A stretch of DNA of 64,000 nt from Desemzia sp. RIT 804 (GTDB lineage Bacteria > Bacillota > Bacilli > Lactobacillales > Carnobacteriaceae): assembly GCF_016892605.1 (NCBI RefSeq), contig NZ_JAFEMV010000001.1, positions 124,001-188,000 on the forward strand. The letters run 5' to 3'. Positions 47,479 to 54,960 of the stretch are shown one piece after another. Numbering within the stretch: the first letter of the stretch is position 1; each line of letters starts with the position of its first letter. The translations under genes and the position numbers were made by a program. Below the pieces are notes generated by a model. It was not told the DNA's origin. It saw only the letters and a program-made list of their open reading frames with translations, and ran no database searches.

Positions 47479-47571
47479 AAGGAAGAAGACAAACAAAAAA
47501 AAATAATGCATTTGCGAATAAAATTTGATAGGATAGAAAAAAACAAAAGATTTTAGGGAGAAGGAAAGCAA

Positions 47572-48441
47572 ATGAAAGTCATCTGGAATGACCAAATTGT
47601 TGATAGAAGTGAAGTGAAGATTGATATGGAAGATAGAGGATATCAATTTGCAGATGGAATTTATGATGTTGTCCGTGCTTATAATGGACATTTTTTCACT
47701 TTGGATGAACATGTAGATCGTTTCTTTTCAGGTATGAGTAAAATCGACTTAGAAGCCCCTTTTACAAAAGATGAATTGAAAAGCCGTTTAAAAGAATTGA
47801 TTGAGATCAATAAAATCGAAACTGGAAATGTCTATTTCCAAATCACTAGAGGAATAGCTTCTCCTAGAGACCACATTTTTCCAGATCCTACTGATGTGCC
47901 GCCTGTTTTTACAGCATCCACTACGGTAGTACCGAGAAATCAAGTCAAAATGACTAAAGGGATCACAGCTAGTATCGTCCCAGATACTCGTTGGTTACAT
48001 TGCGACATCAAATCTGTCAGCTTGTTAGGAAATATTCTAGCTAAACATACGGCACATAAAAAAGGTTTTGATGAAGCAGTTTTACATCGTGATGGAATAG
48101 TAACAGAATGTTCTTCCTCAAATATGTGGATGGTAAAAGATGGTACAGTTTATACACATCCGGATGGAAATTTGATTCTTCCGGGAATTACTAAAATCGT
48201 TTTACTTAAAGCCGCAGAAAAAGCAGGAATCCCAGTAAAAGAAGAAACGTTTACGTTAGAGGACCTAAAACAAGCCGATGAAGCTTTCTCTTCAAGTACT
48301 ACAGTAGAAGCTATGCCTATCATTGAAATTGATGGAGTAGCTGTAGGACAAGGAAAAAGAGGACCTGTCGTAGAAAAACTGCAACAGCATTTCGTGGCTG
48401 AAATCGAAGCACAATGTGGCAGCCTTACAGTTACCAATTAA
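47572..48441 (+). CDS. dat: D-amino-acid (D-alanine) aminotransferase
   Basis: Class IV PLP aminotransferase of 289 aa making D-glutamate for peptidoglycan from D-alanine and 2-oxoglutarate. MEDRGYQFADGIYDVVR near residue 22 is the class signature; PLP-binding Lys147 is in CDIKSVSLLGN; TECSSSNMWMV and LPGITKIVLLK bind the cofactor phosphate. AGGGAGAAGGAAAGCAA precedes ATG 47572. It ends at a strong bidirectional hairpin shared with the convergent gene. Confidence 0.93.
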   Translation: MKVIWNDQIVDRSEVKIDMEDRGYQFADGIYDVVRAYNGHFFTLDEHVDRFFSGMSKIDLEAPFTKDELKSRLKELIEINKIETGNVYFQITRGIASPRDHIFPDPTDVPPVFTASTTVVPRNQVKMTKGITASIVPDTRWLHCDIKSVSLLGNILAKHTAHKKGFDEAVLHRDGIVTECSSSNMWMVKDGTVYTHPDGNLILPGITKIVLLKAAEKAGIPVKEETFTLEDLKQADEAFSSSTTVEAMPIIEIDGVAVGQGKRGPVVEKLQQHFVAEIEAQCGSLTVTN

Positions 48442-48450
48442 GTAGTCAAA

Positions 48451-48503
48451 AAACACCTATAAGCAACACAGAGGTCAGACCTCTATGTTGCTTATAGGTG
48501 TTT
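48451..48503. terminator. Bidirectional terminator hairpin overlapping a coding end
   Basis: A stem of about 25 bp with one mismatch (left arm AAACACCTATAAGCAACA with its complement, then AGAGGT with ACCTCT around CAG). The right arm encodes the last nine codons of the minus-strand pyruvyl-transferase-like gene. Read on the minus strand it ends in TTTTTTGAC; read on the plus strand it ends in TTTCGTTTTG. It serves both dat and its convergent neighbour. Confidence 0.85.
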
Positions 48504-49665
48504 CGTTTTGTTCCAGCAGATCACTATCAAAAGCTAAGGCAAGATTTTCCACTAAGTTGGAAAGACACTCTTCTTTCTGGGTTCTTATCAAATCATTATC
48601 ATAACCCATTTGTTCTGCTTCAAATAACTTCGTTAAAACATCTTGGAAGTGTGAGTCATATTGGAAAACTCTATCAGGACGTTCTATATTTTCAAAAAAG
48701 AAATCGACTTTATTGTCCCATGTAATAGCAATAGTAGGAATGTCTAAAGATACAGCAATAATATGACTGTGTAATCTGAACGAAATGATACTGCGATAAT
48801 TAGCTATTGTTTGCACCAATTCAGTTGGGTTCAGTGGACGTTTGGCAATGACAGATTCATCATACCCGAGTGAATGAGCTATTTTAAGAGCTAATTCATG
48901 ATCATCAAAGCTGCCGTTACCAAACAGCTCCCATTCGTCTCCTTTGTTGTTCAATTCAGTAATGATATCTGTATAAAGCTTGACGACTTTCTTATCTTTT
49001 TTATTGCTTAAACTAATAACACCTAAACCAATGACATTACTCTCTTTTTTTTGAATATTAAAAGCTTCTTTTGTCCACAAAGCACAATCATGAGATTGGG
49101 TAGCCTGAATATCGGTATTAAGCAGTTTTTCATTTATTTGATTTACATGATCTCTAGCAGAGATAGAGTTAATATTTTCGTGGCTGAGTGCTTGTTGAAG
49201 TCGTTTCTGTAGAAGAGTACTATTGACTCGTCCCATGCCGCATGCATTAAATATGGTAGGTGTATTGTTTTTGACCAAATATTTCATATGCCGATGGATA
49301 GGAAGACTAAAGTAATCCATAAACATTTGTCCACCTGCAAAAATAGCTAGATCATACTCTTGATCACTTTTTTCTTTAATATTTGCGGCTCTATTCCAGC
49401 GTCCATGAACGTATAACGCATAAAGGAAAGTATTTTTACTCAAAGCTCTGTGTGTCCATTTAGAAATCAGGTATTTACTACGTACAGAAAATTTTTCTTG
49501 CCCTTTATAGGCATTCATAAAATATAAACGTCCTGATAAATCAGAAAGGATCAATTCAGAGTCGGGGAAAAATTGATTAATGAGAAATTCAACTGATTGG
49601 CAGATGACGCCATCTCCTAAATTTTCAGAGAAATGTTCTCCTATAACAAGTATTCTTTTTTTCAT
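48475..49665 (-). CDS. Polysaccharide pyruvyl transferase family protein
   Basis: 396-aa protein resembling the PF04230 (WcaK/CsaB) family. N-terminal ILVIGEHFSENLGDGVICQS matches the family's opening strand and nucleotide-type loop; later come ARDHVNQINEKL, VIGLGVISLS and FRLHSHIIAVSLDIPTIAI, the latter being the best conserved block. Such enzymes move pyruvate onto cell-surface sugars. It is an orphan: no glycan genes are nearby, so donor and acceptor are unknown. Minus-strand RBS AAAGGATGATGAG precedes ATG. The last codons lie inside a terminator hairpin. Confidence 0.85.
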   Translation of the reverse strand: MKKRILVIGEHFSENLGDGVICQSVEFLINQFFPDSELILSDLSGRLYFMNAYKGQEKFSVRSKYLISKWTHRALSKNTFLYALYVHGRWNRAANIKEKSDQEYDLAIFAGGQMFMDYFSLPIHRHMKYLVKNNTPTIFNACGMGRVNSTLLQKRLQQALSHENINSISARDHVNQINEKLLNTDIQATQSHDCALWTKEAFNIQKKESNVIGLGVISLSNKKDKKVVKLYTDIITELNNKGDEWELFGNGSFDDHELALKIAHSLGYDESVIAKRPLNPTELVQTIANYRSIISFRLHSHIIAVSLDIPTIAITWDNKVDFFFENIERPDRVFQYDSHFQDVLTKLFEAEQMGYDNDLIRTQKEECLSNLVENLALAFDSDLLEQNETPISNIEV

Positions 49666-50011
49666 TTCTCATCATCCTTTCGTTAAAGCCCTAAGAGATC
49701 AATTCGAGAAAAAGAAGTATTAGATTAATTTTACAATATCAAAAAAAACTTTTTTTTTCATCTTATAAGTTCTAAAAACAAAGAGAATAGCAATATAAGA
49801 AAAAATCTGTTCATTCTAGCAAAGTGAAAGGGCTGCAAACTATTACATTACTGGAAGTTCTGTCTTTTTTAATTTGTTGCTTGACTGATTGTAGTTTTGT
49901 ATCTAAAATAGATAACGAAGAGTAGGATGGATGTCTGAGCTGATATCTGTCTTTTTTTGTCCAAAGGGTAAATATTTTGCTTTTTAATTTATAGCAAGGA
50001 ATGATTTTGGT
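49666..50011. other. Divergent intergenic region
   Basis: 346 bp between the pyruvyl-transferase-like gene and ccrZ, very A/T-rich with homopolymer runs. A minus-strand extended -10 TGCTAGAAT (49813-49821) with TTTGCA 15 bp away is the best promoter for the leftward gene. I see no clear promoter for ccrZ, no repeat element and no gene. Confidence 0.4.
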
Positions 50012-50794
50012 ATGGACTTAGAATATAATTCTGGATGGAAGTTGCATCCAATCGGTGGTGACACTGGACAAGCTTATATGGGAACCAAGGCTGAGGAAAA
50101 GCTTTTTTTAAAGCGGAATTCTTCACCTTTTTTAGCTGCACTTTCTGTTGAAGGAATCACGCCAAGATTAATTTGGACTAAACGAATTGGCAATGGAGAT
50201 GTTTTAACAGCACAAGAGTGGTTGAATGGACGTACCTTGAAAAAAGATGAAATGTCATCTTTAGATGTAGCGCATTTGCTAAGCCGTATTCATAATTCAG
50301 AAAATTTAAGAAGAATGTTGACAAGAGTTGGAGGACAAGAAGTTAAACCAACTGATTTATTGAGCGATTACCAAACCGATCTACCATTAGATTTAAAAAA
50401 CCATTCATTATTAACTGATGTATTTCATCATTTATTAGAGACTATACCAGCTACAGATTCATCTTGTTTACGAGTCTGTCACGGAGATGTTTATCGGAAA
50501 AACTGGTTGTTATCAGATGAAAACCGACTTTACTTAGTTGACTGGGACTCCGCAATGTTGTGTGATCCAGCTAGAGATTTGGGCGTTTTGTTGTGTCAAT
50601 ATATTGAAAAAGATGATTGGAAATCATGGTTGTCTCACTATGGTATAGAATTGACAGAAGAATTGATTGAAAAAATGATGTGGTATGCAGCAATGAATTA
50701 TTTGATTCAAATTAAACAACACCATAAAAAAGCCAGGTTCCATAAAATGAACCAAGACATTATTCGATTACAAGAATTGGTTACCACCAAATAG
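50012..50794 (+). CDS. ccrZ: CcrZ/YtmP phosphotransferase-like cell-cycle regulator
   Basis: Aminoglycoside/choline-kinase-fold protein of 260 aa. The catalytic loop HGDVYRKNW starts at His157 (Asp159), and the metal-binding DWDSAML starts at Asp177. In Bacillus this gene (ytmP) sits before trmB, and the pneumococcal counterpart CcrZ helps time replication initiation with division. It is also described as a sugar kinase; I cannot tell the substrate from sequence. AAGGAATGATTTTGGT precedes ATG 50012. A terminator separates it from trmB. Confidence 0.85.
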   Translation: MDLEYNSGWKLHPIGGDTGQAYMGTKAEEKLFLKRNSSPFLAALSVEGITPRLIWTKRIGNGDVLTAQEWLNGRTLKKDEMSSLDVAHLLSRIHNSENLRRMLTRVGGQEVKPTDLLSDYQTDLPLDLKNHSLLTDVFHHLLETIPATDSSCLRVCHGDVYRKNWLLSDENRLYLVDWDSAMLCDPARDLGVLLCQYIEKDDWKSWLSHYGIELTEELIEKMMWYAAMNYLIQIKQHHKKARFHKMNQDIIRLQELVTTK

Positions 50795-50844
50795 AAATTA
50801 TCCATTATTTGTTGTAGAACTTATATTGAAATAACACACTGATC

Positions 50845-50878
50845 AAGGAGCCAAGACAATACGTCCTGCTCCTTTTTC
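50845..50878 (+). terminator. Rho-independent terminator between ccrZ and trmB
   Basis: AAGGAGC pairs with GCTCCTT around a 16-nt loop, followed by TTT and a T/C-rich tail. Short stem, moderate strength, so some read-through into trmB is likely. Confidence 0.65.
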
Positions 50879-50922
50879 CTTGAAACAAAAATGAACGTTC
50901 CAATAGAAGAGGAGAAGAAAAT

Positions 50923-51579
50923 ATGCGTTTGAGAAATAAACCAGAAGCACCTGAAAAGATTGCCAGTTATCCACAATTTATTCCTGAAAAACCAGAAGAG
51001 TTGAAAGGAAAATGGCAATCTCGATTTGATAACAATAATCCTATTCATATTGAAGTAGGAACAGGAAAAGGTCGCTTTATCTATGAAATGGCTAAACTAC
51101 ATCCAGAAATCAATTACATCGGTATCGAACTTCAAATGAGCGTTATTGTGACTGCGTTAGACAAACTGATTGAAGCTGAGTTGCCAAATCTTCAATTACT
51201 TCATGTAAATGGTGGAGAACTTACTCAATACTTTGAAGCCAATGAAATTGATCGAGTTTACTTGAATTTCTCAGATCCATGGCCAAAGAAAAAACACGAA
51301 AAAAGACGTTTAACGTATAAAACATTTCTTGCTGGATATGAAGTGATCTTAGTTCCAAATGGAGAAATCCACTTCAAAACAGATAACCAAGGGTTGTTTG
51401 AGTATTCATTGTCCAGTTTCTCGCAGTATGGTATGATTCTAAAACAAGTTTGGCTAGACTTGCATGAAAGTGATTTCGAAGGCAATGTGATGACAGAATA
51501 CGAAGAAAAATTCTCCAACAAAGGAAACCGAATCTACAGAGTAGAAGCTCAATTCAAGAGCGTGGAGAAAAGCGTTTAG
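50923..51579 (+). CDS. trmB: tRNA (guanine-N7)-methyltransferase
   Basis: Methylates G46 of tRNA with S-adenosylmethionine. 218 aa. SAM site [16 protein letters not shown], acidic loop YIGIELQ, and the catalytic/tRNA-binding block [17 protein letters not shown]. The last eight codons (KSVEKSV and stop, from 51556) match the left arm of the intergenic repeat (AAGAGCGTGGAG), so the natural C-terminus was probably altered by the repeat. AGAGGAGAAGAAAAT precedes ATG 50923. Confidence 0.96.
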   Translation: MRLRNKPEAPEKIASYPQFIPEKPEELKGKWQSRFDNNNPIHIEVGTGKGRFIYEMAKLHPEINYIGIELQMSVIVTALDKLIEAELPNLQLLHVNGGELTQYFEANEIDRVYLNFSDPWPKKKHEKRRLTYKTFLAGYEVILVPNGEIHFKTDNQGLFEYSLSSFSQYGMILKQVWLDLHESDFEGNVMTEYEEKFSNKGNRIYRVEAQFKSVEKSV

Positions 51580-51677
51580 CCTATCGACTATAAGAAAATC
51601 TCAACTGTCAGGTAAAAAGCACCTGCCTGTTGAGATTTTCTTATAGTCGCGTTAGCTGCCTTATACAAGTCTCATAG
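51556..51677 (+). repeat. Intergenic hairpin repeat, subfamily 1, copy F, overlapping the trmB end
   Basis: Left arm AAGAGCGTGGAGAAAAGCG and right arm GCGTTAGCTGCCTTATACAA place it in plus orientation like copy A. The perfect 21-bp stem (51585-51605 with 51629-51649) is unlike any other copy. The apical module CAGGTAAAAAGCACCTG is in the reverse direction relative to the arms when compared with copies A-E. Confidence 0.85.
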
Positions 51678-51685
51678 TTTAAGAC

Positions 51686-51727
51686 AAAAAAATCAGTACC
51701 AGAATATACTCTGGTACTGATTTTTTT
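51686..51727. terminator. Bidirectional terminator after trmB
   Basis: A perfect stem of about 18 bp, ATCAGTACCAGA plus seven A/T pairs, around a 6-nt loop. It serves trmB and the convergent minus-strand gene that ends at 51739. Confidence 0.93.
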
Positions 51728-51738
51728 GCTTCATCCAA

Positions 51739-52077
51739 TCATAGTCGATAAATATCTAAAACTGTACCTGTGTACGCATCTGCTAAAAACTCGTATTGAA
51801 CTAGATCATTTTCTTCGACACGAGAAATACCGCCGTAGTAAACTTTGGTTTTTAAAGCAAATTTTTGCATTGGAACTTTTGTGAGTTCAATCCAAGAACC
51901 TTCAATAGGACCTTCTTCTAAAAAAGCTTTCTTCACTCTTTTTAGAATGCTATCCCCATTCAAGGGTTTATTTTTTTTCACATAATTGTTTAAACAATAG
52001 CCGCCTACAACTCCAACACCAAATAAAACTCCGCCACATACGCTTAGAGTAGTTGTAAGGTTGTTTTTATATGTCAT
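51739..52077 (-). CDS. Small predicted secreted or membrane-anchored PepSY-like protein
   Basis: 112-aa protein with an N-terminal hydrophobic segment (about residues 7-29, LSVCGGVLFGVGVVGGYCL) and a basic patch after it. The C-terminal half (KVYYGGISRVEENDLVQYEF, then DAYTGTVLDIYRL) resembles a PepSY-type domain; the ADAYTGTVLDI ending is typical. The start is placed at the Met that lies 7 bp after AGGAGG on the minus strand, 11 codons inside the longer frame. PepSY domains often inhibit proteases, but no target is visible. Confidence 0.7.
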   Translation of the reverse strand: MTYKNNLTTTLSVCGGVLFGVGVVGGYCLNNYVKKNKPLNGDSILKRVKKAFLEEGPIEGSWIELTKVPMQKFALKTKVYYGGISRVEENDLVQYEFLADAYTGTVLDIYRL

Positions 52078-52157
52078 ATTCATACCTCCTGACTCTATTT
52101 TTCTACACATATAGTATAGCTTATTTCGAGGAAAAAAAGAAATTAGAGCGTTCTACC

Positions 52158-52186
52158 TTAAAATTAAAGGTAATATCAGTTATAAT
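52158..52186 (+). promoter_or_regulatory. Promoter for ytoP
   Basis: TTAAAA (52158-52163), 17-bp spacer and consensus TATAAT (52181-52186). The transcript would carry a leader of about 73 nt containing a purine-rich AAGGGGGGAAG far (about 45 bp) before the ATG. Confidence 0.5.
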
Positions 52187-52265
52187 TAGTATTGAAAGAG
52201 AAATTCAAACACTTGAAGGGGGGAAGCGGCACAGTTTCTACTATTAGATGATGTGACTGCACAGA

Positions 52266-53345
52266 ATGGAACAAAATACATTTGATTTGATTAAAAAAAT
52301 GACCGAGCTACAAGGAACTAGTGGATTTGAACACCGTGTTCGAAAAGAATTGCGCAAAGAAATCACACCTTATGTAGATGAGATCAAACAAGACGGTCTA
52401 GGGGGGATTTTTGGAATCCGCAAAAGTAAAACCGAAGATGCACCAAGAATCATGGTTGCTGCCCATATGGACGAAGTTGGTTTTATGATTGCCAGCATTA
52501 CCAAAGAAGGCTTATTCAGAGTGATACCTCTAGGAGGCTGGAATCCTTACGTTGTTTCTGCCCAACGCTTTACTTTACAGACTGTTAAAGGAGATTATCC
52601 TTGTGTATCTTCTTCTGTACCGCCTCACTTATTAAGAGGCACAGATGGAAAAGGAGGCGCACCAGATGTAGCGGATATTTTATTTGATGCTGGATTTGAC
52701 TCGAAAGATGAAGCAGAATCTTATGGTGTTCGTCCAGGAGATGCAATTGTACCAGCTGTAGAGACTGTTAAAATGGCGAATGGGAAGAAAATCCTTTCAA
52801 AAGCCTGGGATAATCGATATGGAACGACAGTTGTCGTTGAGTTGTTAAAAGAATTAGCAGGGGAAGAATTGCCCAATACGTTGATTGCTGGGGCAAATGT
52901 CCAAGAAGAAGTCGGTTTGCGTGGCACGAAAGGCGCTGTTCATATGCTAAAGCCTGATTTATTCTTTGCTGTAGATTGTTCAGCAGCTGATGATTTAACT
53001 GGAGACAAGTCTAAATTTGGTCATTTGGGAGAAGGTTTCCTATTGCGTTTACAAGATCCTGGTATGATTACACTAAAAGGAATGCGTGAATTTTTATTGG
53101 ATACTGCAGAAACAAATAATATTCCATATCAATATTTTGTTTCTAAAGGCGGTACTGATGCAGGAGCAGCACAAGTAATGAATAATGGTGTTCCAAGTGC
53201 AGTTATCGGAGTTTGTGCGCGTTACATTCATACACATCAAACAGTATTCCATATTGACGATTATGTTGCAGCGAAAGAAATGTTGACGCATATCGTTCGT
53301 ACATTAGATCGTAGTACATTAGAAACCATTCTAAAAAATAATTAA
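52266..53345 (+). CDS. ytoP: M42-family metallo-aminopeptidase
   Basis: Cytoplasmic aminopeptidase forming large tetrahedral assemblies, often glutamyl- or leucyl-specific. 359 aa. Metal ligands appear as AAHMDEVGFM, AWDNRYGTTVV, QEEVGLRG (catalytic Glu and ligand), FAVDCSAADD and the C-terminal HTHQTVFHIDDY. Its ATG has no close ribosome binding site. It starts the ytoP-ytpP-usp-ytpR group (Bacillus ytoP-ytpP-ytpQ-ytpR). Confidence 0.93.
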   Translation: MEQNTFDLIKKMTELQGTSGFEHRVRKELRKEITPYVDEIKQDGLGGIFGIRKSKTEDAPRIMVAAHMDEVGFMIASITKEGLFRVIPLGGWNPYVVSAQRFTLQTVKGDYPCVSSSVPPHLLRGTDGKGGAPDVADILFDAGFDSKDEAESYGVRPGDAIVPAVETVKMANGKKILSKAWDNRYGTTVVVELLKELAGEELPNTLIAGANVQEEVGLRGTKGAVHMLKPDLFFAVDCSAADDLTGDKSKFGHLGEGFLLRLQDPGMITLKGMREFLLDTAETNNIPYQYFVSKGGTDAGAAQVMNNGVPSAVIGVCARYIHTHQTVFHIDDYVAAKEMLTHIVRTLDRSTLETILKNN

Positions 53346-53363
53346 GTGAAAAGAGCGAAATAA

Positions 53364-53675
53364 ATGAAAGTATTAACGTCTATTGAAGAATTTAAAACGT
53401 TAACTGCGGAAGGTAAAACAATCTTTTTCTTTACCGCGGATTGGTGTGGAGATTGTTCTTATATCAAACCAGTTATGCCGGAGATCGTAGACAACCATTC
53501 TGAAATAAGATTTGTTGAAGTAGATCGCGATAAGTTTATCGATTTATGTGGAGAATTGTCTATCTTCGGTATTCCAAGTTTTGTAGCTTTTGAAAATGGC
53601 GAAGAAATTGGTCGATTTGTTAATAAAGATCGCAAGACACAAGAAGAAATTGAAGAATTTATTTCCACACTTTAG
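53364..53675 (+). CDS. ytpP: Thioredoxin-like protein YtpP
   Basis: 103-aa cytoplasmic thioredoxin fold. Active site WCGDC with Cys28 and Cys31, followed by the cis-proline loop FGIPSFVAF. The CGDC pair instead of CGPC suggests a shifted redox potential. AAAGAGCGAAATAA precedes ATG. It lies 18 bp after ytoP. Confidence 0.9.
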   Translation: MKVLTSIEEFKTLTAEGKTIFFFTADWCGDCSYIKPVMPEIVDNHSEIRFVEVDRDKFIDLCGELSIFGIPSFVAFENGEEIGRFVNKDRKTQEEIEEFISTL

Positions 53676-53699
53676 ATAGACTAATTTGGAGGGATCATT

Positions 53700-54167
53700 A
53701 TGGCAAAAGATATTCAAGAATACAAAAAAATTATGGTTGCAGTAGATGGAAGTGCTTCAGCTGAACATGCATATAAGAAAGCTGTAAAAATTGCTGTACG
53801 AAACCATAGTGATTTAGTAATAGCTCATGTCGTAGATACCCGAACATATAGTATGGGTATGCCTGCTTTGTATACTGAAGGAATCGTTACAGAATCCGAT
53901 GAAATGAGAGATCAGCTTGCTAGCTATAAAGCAGAAGCAGAATCTCAAGGTGTAACAAACGTTACCATCGAAATGGCTAAGGGGCACCCTAGAACACTAT
54001 TGGCAGAAGATATTCCTAAACGTTATGAAGTAGATTTGATTATTGTAGGTCAAACGGGTCTTAACGCAGTGGAACGCTGGATGATTGGTAGCGTTAGTGA
54101 ACACATATTACGTACAGCACCATGTGATGTTTTAATTGTTAAAAATGAATTGGAAAATGAGGAATAA
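53700..54167 (+). CDS. Universal stress protein (UspA family)
   Basis: 155-aa cytoplasmic protein with the Usp fold: N-terminal KIMVAVDGSASAEHAYKKA and the ATP-binding signature GQTGLNAVERWMIGSVSEHI near the C-terminus (G-x2-G-x9-G-S). This class usually binds ATP. TTGGAGGGATCATT precedes ATG 53700. It sits between ytpP and ytpR, where Bacillus carries ytpQ, and ytpR starts 2 bp after its stop. Confidence 0.92.
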   Translation: MAKDIQEYKKIMVAVDGSASAEHAYKKAVKIAVRNHSDLVIAHVVDTRTYSMGMPALYTEGIVTESDEMRDQLASYKAEAESQGVTNVTIEMAKGHPRTLLAEDIPKRYEVDLIIVGQTGLNAVERWMIGSVSEHILRTAPCDVLIVKNELENEE

Positions 54168-54169
54168 GA

Positions 54170-54781
54170 ATGATTGTAAGCAGTTATAATAAGAATGGCG
54201 TTGGCGATACATTGATCGTAATGCTGAAAAATAGTGAAAAAGTAGAACAAAGTTTTGAAAGAAAAGGCAACATTGCTCGTATTTTTAATGAATCGACAAA
54301 TGAAACAGTTGGGTACAATTTTTTTGATGTTTCCGAACTTGTAAATATTGAAGGCAATGGTCAAGTGTTTTTATCTGATCAAGAAATTGATTCATTGAAT
54401 CAAACTCTAGCAGCTGCTGGATTTGAAGAAATGTTAGAAGCAGACAATAGACCTAAATTTGTTGTCGGTTACGTAAAAGAATGTGCTCCACATCCAGATT
54501 CGGATCACTTAAATATTACTCAAACTGAAATCGACAATGATGAAGTCGTACAAATTGTCTGCGGTGCATCTAACATCGCTCAAGGGCAAAAAGTCGTTGT
54601 TGCCAAAGTAGGTGCCATGATGCCCAATGGAATGGTTATTTGGGATGGAGAATTAAGAGGAGAGGCAAGTCACGGAATGATTTGTTCTGCACGTGAATTG
54701 AAACTTGAAAATGCTCCAAGTGAAAAAGGGATCTTGGTGCTTCCAGAAACGGCTGTTACAGGAGAAGCATTTAAAGGATAA
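54170..54781 (+). CDS. ytpR: YtpR, tRNA-binding-domain protein
   Basis: 203-aa protein with an N-terminal DUF4479 part and a C-terminal EMAPII-like tRNA-binding OB fold as found at the start of phenylalanyl-tRNA synthetase beta (VGYVKECAPHPDSDHLNITQ, IVCGASNIAQGQKVVVAKVG, SHGMICSARELKL). It lacks any synthetase domain. Function unknown; perhaps a trans-acting tRNA-binding factor. A strong terminator closes the group. Confidence 0.93.
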   Translation: MIVSSYNKNGVGDTLIVMLKNSEKVEQSFERKGNIARIFNESTNETVGYNFFDVSELVNIEGNGQVFLSDQEIDSLNQTLAAAGFEEMLEADNRPKFVVGYVKECAPHPDSDHLNITQTEIDNDEVVQIVCGASNIAQGQKVVVAKVGAMMPNGMVIWDGELRGEASHGMICSARELKLENAPSEKGILVLPETAVTGEAFKG

Positions 54782-54803
54782 AAACTGGTTACCTATATTT
54801 AAG

Positions 54804-54841
54804 AAAGAAGCTATCTCAAAACGAGGCAGCTTCTTTTTTTG
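54804..54841 (+). terminator. Rho-independent terminator of the ytoP-ytpR group
   Basis: AAAGAAGCT pairs with AGCTTCTTT, with inner CTC/GAG pairing, and ends in seven T residues. Confidence 0.88.
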
Positions 54842-54915
54842 CCTAAATAACGATAATTATATTTAGATTCATTCATCTTATCTTCTTAGCATCCCTACTA
54901 ACGGTCTTTAATTTG

Positions 54916-54924
54916 TGATAAAAT
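54916..54924 (+). promoter_or_regulatory. Extended -10 promoter for sftA
   Basis: TGATAAAAT at 54916-54924, in the same GTGATAAAATGG context as the ruvA promoter. It lies 36 bp before the sftA ATG. The -35 region is not obvious. Confidence 0.45.
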
Positions 54925-54960
54925 GGCTTAGGTACCAAGAAGAGAGGAGGAGACCAATTC

